DNA of 32,274 bases from Streptosporangium violaceochromogenes (GTDB taxonomy: Bacteria; Actinomycetota; Actinomycetes; Streptosporangiales; Streptosporangiaceae), in NCBI RefSeq assembly GCF_014654615.1, contig NZ_BNBB01000044.1, positions 1 to 32,274 of the forward strand. Direction: 5' to 3'. Position 1 is the first letter of the stretch. Each line of letters opens with the position of its first letter. Position numbers and translations under genes: made by a program. The notes under the pieces are model-generated. The model ran no database searches. It was not told the DNA's origin and saw only the letters and a program-made list of their open reading frames with translations. Shown one piece after another: positions 1 to 6,801 of the stretch.

Positions 1-1
1 C

Positions 2-379
2 CTGCGCGCGCGGATCGTGGAGCTGGTGGAGGGGGCGCGCGGCCACCTGGGATTCATGCCGGGGCTGCGGATGGAGGGCCTGCTCGACGACGGGATCCCC
101 GCCGAGATCGCCGAGCACCTGCTGGCGGTCCTGCGCGAGGCGCTGTCCAACGTCGTGCGCCACGCCCGGGCCTCCAGGGCCGACGTCGTCGTGGAGGTGG
201 CCGGGGAGTGGCTCACCCTGACCGTCCAGGACAACGGGGCCGGGCTGCCGCGGGAGGGCAGGCGCAGCGGCCTGCGCAACCTCCAGGAACGCGCCGCCGG
301 CCTCGGCGGATCCTTCGAGGTCGGGTCGCCGCCCGAGGGCGGAACCCGCCTGACCTGGCGTGTGCCGTTGGGCGGGTGA
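2..379 (+). CDS. Sensor histidine kinase, C-terminal part (DevS/DosS/NarX-like); 5' end outside window
   Basis: The frame is open from the first bases, so only the last ~126 residues are visible. They form a HATPase_c ATP-binding domain of the HPK7 (NarL-partner) class: an N box with REALSNVVRHARA, a G1 box DNGAG, and a G2-like SGLRNLQERA stretch ending in a GGTRLTWRVPL strand. In this family the domain binds ATP and phosphorylates a dimerisation histidine, which then feeds a LuxR-type response regulator. The sensory and DHp parts are not in the window, so the signal cannot be read here. Immediately downstream are USP, phosphoketolase and dehydrogenase genes, the usual company of DevS/OsdK kinases, which makes an oxygen or redox sensor the best guess. 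A strong palindrome follows the stop. Confidence 0.88.
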   Translation: MRARIVELVEGARGHLGFMPGLRMEGLLDDGIPAEIAEHLLAVLREALSNVVRHARASRADVVVEVAGEWLTLTVQDNGAGLPREGRRSGLRNLQERAAGLGGSFEVGSPPEGGTRLTWRVPLGG

Positions 380-413
380 CCCTTGAAGGCGGCGGGCCCG
401 CCGCCTTCAAGGG
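380..413. terminator. 34-bp perfect palindrome after the kinase gene
   Basis: The sequence is self-complementary over all 34 bases with no unpaired spacer, its centre lying between 396 and 397. It begins right after the TGA of the kinase. As RNA it would fold into a GC-rich hairpin; there is no U-tract, as is common for actinomycete terminators. It separates the kinase transcript from the USP promoter region. Confidence 0.7.
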
Positions 414-460
414 CCCGCCCCCTTGAGAGGCTTGAGAGGAATGCCTTTCGGCGGTGAAAC

Positions 461-474
461 GGGCCGAAAGTCCC
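461..474 (-). promoter_or_regulatory. DosR/DevR-type box upstream of the first USP gene
   Basis: The bases gggccgaaagtccc (reverse complement gggactttcggccc) match all eight fixed positions of GGGNC-N4-GNCCC, the core of DosR/DevR sites in front of mycobacterial dormancy genes. The centre lies about 94 bp before the ATG of the USP gene, leaving room for a promoter and a ~50-nt leader. A kinase of the DevS class ends just upstream and dormancy-type genes follow. The match is seen; binding is inferred. Confidence 0.6.
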
Positions 475-561
475 TGCGCGGGCGGGTCCGGCGCCTCTGT
501 GATCCCCTCCTTCCGCATCCGAGGCTTTAACCGACGGATTTCCTAGCGGAGGAGACGAGAC

Positions 562-1458
562 ATGCCCCAGGAGGACATCGGCCGGCCCGCGCCGGACGCG
601 TCGGACGCCCTTTCACCGGTCGTCGTCGGGGTGGACGGCTCCCAGGAGGGGCGGCGGGCGGTGTGCTGGGCCGCCGACGACGCCTTCCGAAGAGGGGCGC
701 CGCTGCGGATCGTCCACGTCGTGGACCGCGGGCCGTACGACATCTCCCGCTTCACGGCCGCCGAGTGGCCCGAGGCGCTGATCGAGAGCGGGCGGCGGGT
801 GCTGGCCGAGGCCGAGCGGACGGCGCGGGATCGGCGGCCGTCGGTGGAGGTCGTCACCGAGCTGATCGAGGACGGCGTGGTCGACGCCCTGTGCGGTCAG
901 AGCGCCGCGGCGGTGGAGATCGTGCTCGGCAGCAGAGGGCTGGGCGGCTTCGCGGGGGCCCTGCTGGGATCGGTGAGCGTCCACGTGGCCGGCCACGCCC
1001 ACGGCCCGGTGGTCGTGGTGCGCTCGGAGGAGGACACCACCTACGGTGAGGTGGTCGTCGGCGTCGACGACCTGCCCGAGTGCGAGCCGGCGCTGGCCTT
1101 CGCCTTCGAGCAGGCCCGGCTGCGCGGTTGCGCGCTGCGCGCCGTCCACGCCTGGCAGTTGCCGGTGCACGCCTTCGCGCCGGAGATCTCCTACGACCTG
1201 GACGAGATCCGGCGGGCGCAGCACCGCGTCGTGGAGGAGCGGCTGCAGGCCTGGCGGGAGAGGTTCCCCCGGGTGAGGGTGGTGGAGGACGTGCAGAGCG
1301 CGCATCCCGTCGACGCCCTCACCGGAGCCTCCTCCAAGGCGGACCTGGTCGTGGTGGGATCGCGGGGCATGGGCACGCTGGGTTCGGTGGTGCTGGGCTC
1401 GATCAGCCGCGCCGTCCTGCACCACGCCCACTGCCCGGTGGCGGTCGTCCGGCCGTGA
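562..1458 (+). CDS. Tandem universal stress protein (two UspA domains)
   Basis: This 298-residue protein has two UspA folds (about residues 19-152 and 160-297). Each carries the ATP-binding pattern G-2X-G-9X-G-S: GSRGLGG starting at residue 123 and GSRGMGT at residue 266. Both strands before the loops end in hydrophobic runs (VEIVLGS, DLVVVGS), and both domains end in a PV(V/A)VVR strand. Tandem ATP-binding USPs are cytosolic effectors of hypoxic and stationary survival in actinobacteria; several belong to the DosR regulon of M. tuberculosis. The start is supported by GGAGGAG at 548-554, seven bases before ATG. It is the first gene after the DosR-like box and probably heads a run with the second USP, phosphoketolase and dehydrogenase. 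The exact molecular role is unknown, as for most USPs. Confidence 0.93.
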   Translation: MPQEDIGRPAPDASDALSPVVVGVDGSQEGRRAVCWAADDAFRRGAPLRIVHVVDRGPYDISRFTAAEWPEALIESGRRVLAEAERTARDRRPSVEVVTELIEDGVVDALCGQSAAAVEIVLGSRGLGGFAGALLGSVSVHVAGHAHGPVVVVRSEEDTTYGEVVVGVDDLPECEPALAFAFEQARLRGCALRAVHAWQLPVHAFAPEISYDLDEIRRAQHRVVEERLQAWRERFPRVRVVEDVQSAHPVDALTGASSKADLVVVGSRGMGTLGSVVLGSISRAVLHHAHCPVAVVRP

Positions 1459-1537
1459 GCGCGGCGGGCGGCATGATGGAGGGAGGGGGCGGCACGGGCC
1501 GCGCGGCCGGCGGGGCCCCGTCCGCTCGGGGGAACCC

Positions 1538-1562
1538 GTCCGCTCCGGGAAAAGGGGCGGAC
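1538..1562 (+). other. Intercistronic hairpin between the two USP genes
   Basis: The arms gtccgctcc and ggggcggac pair over nine positions (one G-U) around a gggaaaa loop. The left arm also belongs to a direct repeat: cccgtccgctc occurs at 1517-1527 and 1535-1545, 18 bp apart. The element sits in the 149-bp spacer before the second USP. It could modulate read-through or mRNA stability. No promoter motif is obvious here. Confidence 0.4.
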
Positions 1563-1607
1563 GCGCCGCCCGCGGCCGTGGTGAGCCCCGGTGAAGAGGT
1601 GAGAGCG

Positions 1608-2600
1608 ATGACCGATACCTGCGGGGTCGTCGTCGGGTACGACGGGTCCGACTTCTCCATGCAGGCCCTGGAGTGGGCGATGGATGAGGCCGAGCTGCGC
1701 GGGCTGCCGCTGACGGTGGCCCACGCCTGGCAGTGGCCCTACGGCGAGGCCGACGAGGAGGCCAGGCTCCACCTGCGCAAGGCCGCCGAGCACGTGCTGT
1801 GGCACGGCGCCGACTGCGCCCGCTCGTGCGGCTCGATCACCGGGATCGCCGACGACCTGCACGAGGGGCCGGCGGCCGAGCGGCTGGTCGAGCTGTCGGC
1901 CCGCGCGGAGCTGGTCGTGGTGGGATCGCGGGGCATGGGCACGCTGGCCCGGACCGTCGTGGGCTCGGTCGCCGGTCACGTGGCGGCCCACGCGTGCTGC
2001 CCGGTGGTGGTGGTGCGCGGGCCCGGCCCGATCCCCGTCCCGCTGCACCGGGGGGCGGTGGTCCTGGGGCTGGCCGACGACACGCCGGAGGAGGCCGTCG
2101 CGTTCGCCTTCGGCGAGGCCCGCATCCGGCAGCTGCCCCTGACGGCGGTGCACGCCGGGCACCTCCGCTCGGGGTCGTGGGGGACGGCGATGCCGCTGGT
2201 CCCCGATCCCGGGGCCTTTACGAAGGCCGCCGAGGACGACCTGCGCGAGCGGCTGCGCTCATGGCAGGTGAGTTGTCCCTCGGTGGCGGTCCGGCCCCAC
2301 TTCACCGCCACGCCGCCGAAGGACGCCCTGCTGGAGCTGTCCAGGCAGGCGAGCCTGGTGGTGGTCGGGGGAGCACGGGAACACGGCAGGCTCGGCCCCG
2401 TCGCCCGGTCGGTCCTGCGGCACGGGGCGTGCCCGGTCGCCGTCGTCCCGTCCCCGGGCGGGGGGCCGGCGCGGGGCGGCGCCGTACCGGCCGGCGTCGA
2501 GACCGACGCCGAGGTTGAGGCCGAGACGAAGAGGGGGACGGAGACCGAGGTCGAGGCCGGGGCCACCGGGGGTGACCGTCGCGGGGACGAAAGCCCCTAG
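1608..2600 (+). CDS. Tandem universal stress protein with degenerate second nucleotide loop and acidic tail
   Basis: The frame is open much further upstream, but homology begins at the ATG at 1608 (MTDTCGVVVGYDGSD), preceded by GAGGTGAG; this gives 330 residues. The first UspA domain has a full ATP loop (GSRGMGT from residue 106, ending VVGSVAG). The second domain instead reads GGAREHGRLGPVARSVLRHG near residue 254, so the final G-S/T of the pattern is replaced and ATP binding there is doubtful. After the second fold comes a ~45-residue low-complexity tail rich in Glu, Asp, Thr and Gly (for example ETDAEVEAETKRGTE) that is not part of the family. The gene lies 27 bp before the phosphoketolase, suggesting one transcript. 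A stress role is inferred from family and context. Confidence 0.9.
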   Translation: MTDTCGVVVGYDGSDFSMQALEWAMDEAELRGLPLTVAHAWQWPYGEADEEARLHLRKAAEHVLWHGADCARSCGSITGIADDLHEGPAAERLVELSARAELVVVGSRGMGTLARTVVGSVAGHVAAHACCPVVVVRGPGPIPVPLHRGAVVLGLADDTPEEAVAFAFGEARIRQLPLTAVHAGHLRSGSWGTAMPLVPDPGAFTKAAEDDLRERLRSWQVSCPSVAVRPHFTATPPKDALLELSRQASLVVVGGAREHGRLGPVARSVLRHGACPVAVVPSPGGGPARGGAVPAGVETDAEVEAETKRGTETEVEAGATGGDRRGDESP

Positions 2601-2627
2601 ATGATCACGCGGTGAGCGGGAAGTCTC

Positions 2628-4949
2628 ATGGGTATGGACAAGCTACAGCGCATTGACGCCTACTGGCGGGCGGCGAACTACCTGTCCGTGGGGCAGATCT
2701 ACCTCCTGGACAACCCGATGCTGACCGAGCCGCTGACCCCCGAGCAGATCAAGCCGAGGCTGCTGGGGCACTGGGGCACCACGCCGGGGCTGAACTTCTG
2801 CTTCGCGCACCTCAACCGGGTGATCACCGAACGCGACCAGGACATGATCTATGTCGCGGGTCCCGGGCACGGCGGCCCCGCGGCGGTCGCGCACGCCTGG
2901 CTGGAGGGCTCCTACACCGAGAGATACCCGGATGTCACGCGGGACGCGGCGGGCATGCGCAGGCTGTTCCGGCAGTTCTCCTTCCCCGGCGGGATCCCCA
3001 GCCACGTCGCGCCGGAGACCCCCGGCTCGATCCACGAGGGCGGTGAGCTGGGGTACGCGCTGTCCCACGCCTACGGCGCCGCCTTCGACAACCCCGGCCT
3101 GGTGGTCGCCTGCCTGATCGGCGACGGCGAGGCCGAGACCGGCCCGCTCGCCGCCGGCTGGCACTCCAACAAGTTCCTGGATCCCTCCCGCGACGGGGCG
3201 GTGCTGCCGATCCTGCATCTGAACGGTTACAAGATCGCGAACCCGACCGTGCTGGCCCGCATCCCGGAGGACGAGCTGATCAAGCTCCTGGAGGGGTACG
3301 GCTACCGCCCGCACATCGTCTCCGGCGACGACCCGGCGGTCATGCACCCGCTGATGGCCCGGACGCTGGACACCGTCTTCGACGAGATCACCGCCTACAA
3401 GGAGGGGCGGGCGAAGCGGCTGCCCATGATCGTGCTGCGCACGCCCAAGGGCTGGACCGGCCCGCGCGTGGTGGACGGCGTGCCGGTGGAGGGTACCTGG
3501 CGCTCCCACCAGGTGCCGCTGTCGGGGGTGCGCGACAACGCCGAGCACCGGGTGATGCTGGAGGAGTGGATGCGCTCCTACCGGCCCGGCGAGCTGTTCG
3601 ACGCCGACGGCCGGCCGGTGGAGGAGATCCTGTGGACGGTGCCGGAGGGGCCCCGCCGGATGAGCGCCAACCCGCACGCCAACGGCGGCGAGCTGCTGCG
3701 TCCCCTGGCGCTGCCCGACTTCCGCGCCTACACCGTCGAGGTCAAGGACCCGGCCACGGCCTCCTCGGAGCCGACCCGGGTGCTGGGGACGTTCCTGCGC
3801 GACGTCGTCGAGGCCAACCCCCGCGACTTCCGGCTGATGGGCCCCGACGAGACCGCCTCCAACCGGCTGTCGGCGGTGTTCGAGGTCACCGACCGCGCCT
3901 GGAACGCCGAGAGGCTGCCCACCGACGACCACCTCGCGCCCGGCGGACGGGTGATGGAGGTGCTCAGCGAACACCTGTGCCAGGGATGGCTGGAGGGTTA
4001 CCTGCTCACCGGCCGGCACGGCCTGTTCACCTCCTACGAGGCGTTCATCCACATCGTGGACGCCATGTTCAACCAGCACGCCAAGTGGCTGGAGACGGCC
4101 AGGAAGATCCCCTGGCGGCGGCCGGTCGCCTCGCTGAACTACCTGCTGTCGTCGCACGTGTGGCGGCAGGACCACAACGGCTTCAGCCACCAGGACCCCG
4201 GCTTCCTGGACGTCGTGGTCAACAAGAAGGCCGAGGTGGTGCGGGTCTACCTGCCGCCGGACACCAACACGCTGCTGTCGGTCGCCGACCACGTGCTGCG
4301 CTCGCGCGACTACGTCAACGTGATCGTCGCGGGCAAGCAGCCGGTGCTGGACCTGTTCACCGCCGAGGAGGCGATCGCGCACTGCACGCGCGGGCTGGGC
4401 ATCCTCCCGTGGGCCTCCAGCGACGCCGGGACGGAGCCCGACGTGGTGCTGGCCTGCGCCGGGGACGTGCCCACCCTGGAGACCCTCGCCGCCACGGCGC
4501 TGCTGCGCGAGCACCTGCCCGGGCTGCGGGTGCGGGTGATCAATCTGGTGGACCTGATGCGGCTGCAGCAGCCGTCCGAGCACCCGCACGGCATGTCCGA
4601 CGCCGAGTTCGACGCGCTGTTCACCACCGACAGACCGGTCATCTTCGACTTCCACGGCTACCCGTGGCTGATCCACCGGCTGACCTACCGGCGCACCGGC
4701 CACCCCAACATCCACGTGCGGGGCTACAAGGAGGAGGGGACCACCACCACGCCGTTCGACATGGCCATGCTCAACGACATCGACCGCTACCACCTGGTGA
4801 TGGACGTCATCGACCGGGTCCCCGGCCTGGGCACCCGGGCCGCGCACCTGCGGCAGGAGATGGCGGACCGGCGTCTGCGCGCCCGGGCCCACACCCGCGA
4901 GTACGGCGAGGACCCGGCCGAGATCCGCGACTGGGTCTGGCCGTACTGA
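2628..4949 (+). CDS. xfp: Xylulose-5-phosphate/fructose-6-phosphate phosphoketolase
   Basis: This 773-residue protein has the normal length of the family. The enzyme is thiamine-diphosphate dependent and splits xylulose 5-phosphate (or fructose 6-phosphate) with phosphate into acetyl phosphate and glyceraldehyde 3-phosphate (or erythrose 4-phosphate). Visible landmarks are GPGHGGPA at about residue 78, the PSHVAPETPGSIHEGGELG stretch, the ThDP/Mg motif GDGEAETGP near residue 165 continuing to NGYKIANPT, and the C-terminal HGYPWLIHRLTYRR region. The ATG at 2628 is preceded only by a weak GCGGGAAG; a second ATG lies two codons on. The gene follows the second USP by 27 bp. Within a dormancy-type block it could supply acetyl phosphate, and through acetate kinase ATP, without consuming NAD+. 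That physiological role is inference; the enzyme identity is firm. Confidence 0.96.
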   Translation: MGMDKLQRIDAYWRAANYLSVGQIYLLDNPMLTEPLTPEQIKPRLLGHWGTTPGLNFCFAHLNRVITERDQDMIYVAGPGHGGPAAVAHAWLEGSYTERYPDVTRDAAGMRRLFRQFSFPGGIPSHVAPETPGSIHEGGELGYALSHAYGAAFDNPGLVVACLIGDGEAETGPLAAGWHSNKFLDPSRDGAVLPILHLNGYKIANPTVLARIPEDELIKLLEGYGYRPHIVSGDDPAVMHPLMARTLDTVFDEITAYKEGRAKRLPMIVLRTPKGWTGPRVVDGVPVEGTWRSHQVPLSGVRDNAEHRVMLEEWMRSYRPGELFDADGRPVEEILWTVPEGPRRMSANPHANGGELLRPLALPDFRAYTVEVKDPATASSEPTRVLGTFLRDVVEANPRDFRLMGPDETASNRLSAVFEVTDRAWNAERLPTDDHLAPGGRVMEVLSEHLCQGWLEGYLLTGRHGLFTSYEAFIHIVDAMFNQHAKWLETARKIPWRRPVASLNYLLSSHVWRQDHNGFSHQDPGFLDVVVNKKAEVVRVYLPPDTNTLLSVADHVLRSRDYVNVIVAGKQPVLDLFTAEEAIAHCTRGLGILPWASSDAGTEPDVVLACAGDVPTLETLAATALLREHLPGLRVRVINLVDLMRLQQPSEHPHGMSDAEFDALFTTDRPVIFDFHGYPWLIHRLTYRRTGHPNIHVRGYKEEGTTTTPFDMAMLNDIDRYHLVMDVIDRVPGLGTRAAHLRQEMADRRLRARAHTREYGEDPAEIRDWVWPY

Positions 4950-5056
4950 CGAGGATCCGGCCGCGGTCCTGTTTGAGCCCATCGGAGCGGGTATGAGGGA
5001 CGTCCCGTGCCCCGCCGGGGCTCACGCCCGGGTGGAAGATCCGAAGGAGGAAGAGG

Positions 5057-6238
5057 ATGAAGGCTCTCACCTGGCACGGCAAGCGCGACGTACGGGTCGA
5101 GGAGGTTCCGGACCCGATGATCAAGGAGCCGGACGACGCGGTCGTCAGGCTCACCACCACCGCGATATGCGGCTCCGACCTGCATCTTTACGAGGTCCTC
5201 GGTCCTTTCATGGAGCGGGGGGACATCCTGGGCCACGAACCGATGGGCATCGTCGAGGAGGTCGGCGCCGACGTCACCCACGTCCGGCCCGGCGACCGGG
5301 TGGTCATCCCGTTCAACATCGCCTGCGGTCACTGCGTCATGTGCGGGATGCGGCTGTACGCGCAGTGCGAGACCACCCAGGTCCGTGAGTACGGCATGGG
5401 GGCCGCGCTGTTCGGCTACACCAAGCTGTACGGCCAGGTGCCGGGGGCCCAGGCGGAGTACCTGCGGGTCCCGCAGGCCCAGTTCGGCCCGATCAAGGTC
5501 CCCCACGGGCCCGAGGACGAGCGGTTCGTCTACCTGTCGGACGTGTTGCCCACCTCCTGGCAGGCCGTCCGCTACGCCGACATCCCCGACGGCGGGACCG
5601 TAGCGATCTTCGGTCTCGGGCCGATCGGGCAGATGTCGGCCAGGATCGCCCGGCATCTCGGCCACCGGGTGATCGGCGTCGACGGCGTTCCGGAGCGGCT
5701 GGAGATGGCGCGCAGGCACGGCGCCGAGGTGATCGACGCCTCGGTGACCGGGGACGTGCCCGAGGCGGTTCGCGAGCTGACCGGCGGGCGCGGGGCCGAC
5801 GCGGTCATCGACGCGGTCGGCATGGAGGCGCACGGCTCCCCGGTCGCCAAGCTCGCCCAGACGGTGACCGGGGCCCTGCCCGGCGTCATCGCCGCCCCGC
5901 TGATGTCCAGCGCGGGCGTGGACCGGCTGGCCGCGCTCAACCAGGCCGTCGAGGCGGTACGGCGCGGCGGCACGATCTCGGTCGTCGGCGTGTACGGGGG
6001 CATGGCCGACCCGATGCCGATGCTGAGGATGTTCGACAAGGGCGTCACCATGCGGATGGGCCAGGCGCACGTCAAGCGGTGGATCGACGACCTCATGCCG
6101 CTGGTGACCGATGAGTCCGATCCGCTCGGGGTCATGGATCTGGCGACCCACCGGCTCCCGCTGGAGCGGGCCGCGGAGGGCTACGAGATCTTCCAGAAGA
6201 AGAGGGACGGGGCCGTCAAGGTCCTTCTCACCCCGTGA
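5057..6238 (+). CDS. Zinc-dependent alcohol dehydrogenase (MDR family, formaldehyde dehydrogenase-like)
   Basis: This is a 393-residue medium-chain dehydrogenase. The catalytic zinc ligands are recognisable as Cys38 (CGSDLH) and His60-Glu61 (GHEPMG). The structural zinc loop is intact, with Cys90, Cys93, Cys96 and Cys104 in CGHCVMCGMRLYAQC. The NAD(P)-binding Rossmann segment is VAIFGLGPIGQMSARIA, followed by an acidic VIGVDG strand end that favours NAD. The length and the insert after the zinc loop resemble the glutathione-independent or factor-linked formaldehyde dehydrogenase subgroup rather than plain ethanol dehydrogenases, but the substrate cannot be fixed from sequence. The start has an excellent GGAGGAAGAGG. 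It lies 107 bp after xfp on the same strand; under low oxygen it could reoxidise NADH by reducing aldehydes (inference). Confidence 0.92.
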   Translation: MKALTWHGKRDVRVEEVPDPMIKEPDDAVVRLTTTAICGSDLHLYEVLGPFMERGDILGHEPMGIVEEVGADVTHVRPGDRVVIPFNIACGHCVMCGMRLYAQCETTQVREYGMGAALFGYTKLYGQVPGAQAEYLRVPQAQFGPIKVPHGPEDERFVYLSDVLPTSWQAVRYADIPDGGTVAIFGLGPIGQMSARIARHLGHRVIGVDGVPERLEMARRHGAEVIDASVTGDVPEAVRELTGGRGADAVIDAVGMEAHGSPVAKLAQTVTGALPGVIAAPLMSSAGVDRLAALNQAVEAVRRGGTISVVGVYGGMADPMPMLRMFDKGVTMRMGQAHVKRWIDDLMPLVTDESDPLGVMDLATHRLPLERAAEGYEIFQKKRDGAVKVLLTP

Positions 6239-6316
6239 CGGATCGGGGCGCCGCCGTCGCGGGGGTGCCGTGACGACGGCGCGGTGCCGGTCCGGCGTTT
6301 CGCCCCGGCCCGCCGG

Positions 6317-6358
6317 GGCGTGGGGTCCCGGGCCACCGGTGGCCCGGGACCCCACGCC
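6317..6358. terminator. 42-bp perfect palindrome between convergent genes
   Basis: All 42 bases are self-complementary around the central accggt (6335-6340). The element lies between the dehydrogenase stop (6238) and the HesB-like stop (6374, opposite strand), so it can act as a terminator for both transcripts. There is no poly-U tract. Confidence 0.75.
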
Positions 6359-6373
6359 GGCTCGCGGGGCCGG

Positions 6374-6661
6374 TCAGGGGTGTTGCTCGGTGACGAGGAA
6401 CGCGACCCCTCCCCCCTCGTCGACGTCGGCGTCCAGCGCCTTGTCGTCGAGCATGTCGGCGGCCGTCGGATCCAGGAAGATCCGTGCGCCGTCCGTCTCG
6501 ACCACCTTGTCGTCGGACTCCGGGCCGTTCACGATCGACAGCAGCAGCGACCCCGTGCCGTCGGTCTGGGTCGAGATGCGGACTCCGGTATCCGCCGACT
6601 CCGTCACCTGAGAGCTGAGGTCCCGGATCACCTGGGCAGCGGTGTCCGTCAATGTAAGCAT
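6374..6661 (-). CDS. HesB/IscA-fold small protein lacking all cysteines
   Basis: This 95-residue protein starts at ATG 6661 with AAGGAG upstream. The order of segments follows A-type Fe-S carriers: an N-terminal helix (LTDTAAQVIRDL), a strand GVRISTQTDGTGSLLLSIV, then GARIFLDPTAADML corresponding to the 'G-v-x-v-v-D-p-x-S' region, and a terminal GGGVAFLV strand. IscA/ErpA proteins use three conserved cysteines (one after the first strand, two in a terminal CGC). Here there is no cysteine at all, so it cannot bind a cluster in the usual way. Such proteins are commonly annotated 'HesB' in actinomycetes, but their function is unknown. It has its own upstream region after the lacI terminator, with a partial DosR-like box, so it may belong to the same stress response (inference). 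Confidence 0.82.
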   Translation of the reverse strand: MLTLTDTAAQVIRDLSSQVTESADTGVRISTQTDGTGSLLLSIVNGPESDDKVVETDGARIFLDPTAADMLDDKALDADVDEGGGVAFLVTEQHP

Positions 6662-6687
6662 CGTGACTCCTTGTCGGGATCTGGGCT

Positions 6688-6701
6688 TGGATTCTCGGCC
6701 C
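6688..6701 (-). promoter_or_regulatory. Partial DosR-like box before the HesB-like gene
   Basis: Read on the minus strand, gggccgagaatcca is 11/14 identical to the box at 461-474 and keeps six of the eight fixed positions of GGGNC-N4-GNCCC. It lies between the lacI terminator and the HesB-like start, but only 26 bp from the ATG. That is close for an activator site unless the transcript has almost no leader, so confidence is low. Confidence 0.3.
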
Positions 6702-6746
6702 TTGCCCGATCTGAACCCGTCCAACCATGATGCCCACCGCCATCTG

Positions 6747-6776
6747 GGGGCCGGCGGGAAGCGGGCCGCCGGCCCC
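6747..6776 (-). terminator. Hairpin terminator downstream of the LacI-family gene
   Basis: The perfect 11-bp arms ggggccggcgg and ccgccggcccc enclose an 8-base loop. It lies 26 bp past the stop codon of the minus-strand LacI-family regulator and upstream of the HesB-like promoter region, so the two genes are probably separate units. Confidence 0.65.
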
Positions 6777-6801
6777 GGGCGGGAGGAGGAGGTGGGCCGG
6801 G

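Noticed and set aside
441..454. Possible second DosR-like box, 20 bp from the box at 461-474
   Set aside because: atgcctttcggcgg shares the ctttcggc core but keeps only four of the eight fixed positions, which is not above chance in this composition.
2643..4982. Very long open frame on the minus strand opposite the phosphoketolase gene (and a similar one at 15269-18634 opposite the RND gene)
   Set aside because: Both are antisense shadows of clearly identified genes, made possible by high GC content; the products are His/Arg/Pro/Gln-rich low complexity with no family features.
5009..5022. GGGACGTCCC-type palindrome before the alcohol dehydrogenase as a DosR site
   Set aside because: The half-sites touch without the 4-base spacer, so it does not fit the box; it may be chance.
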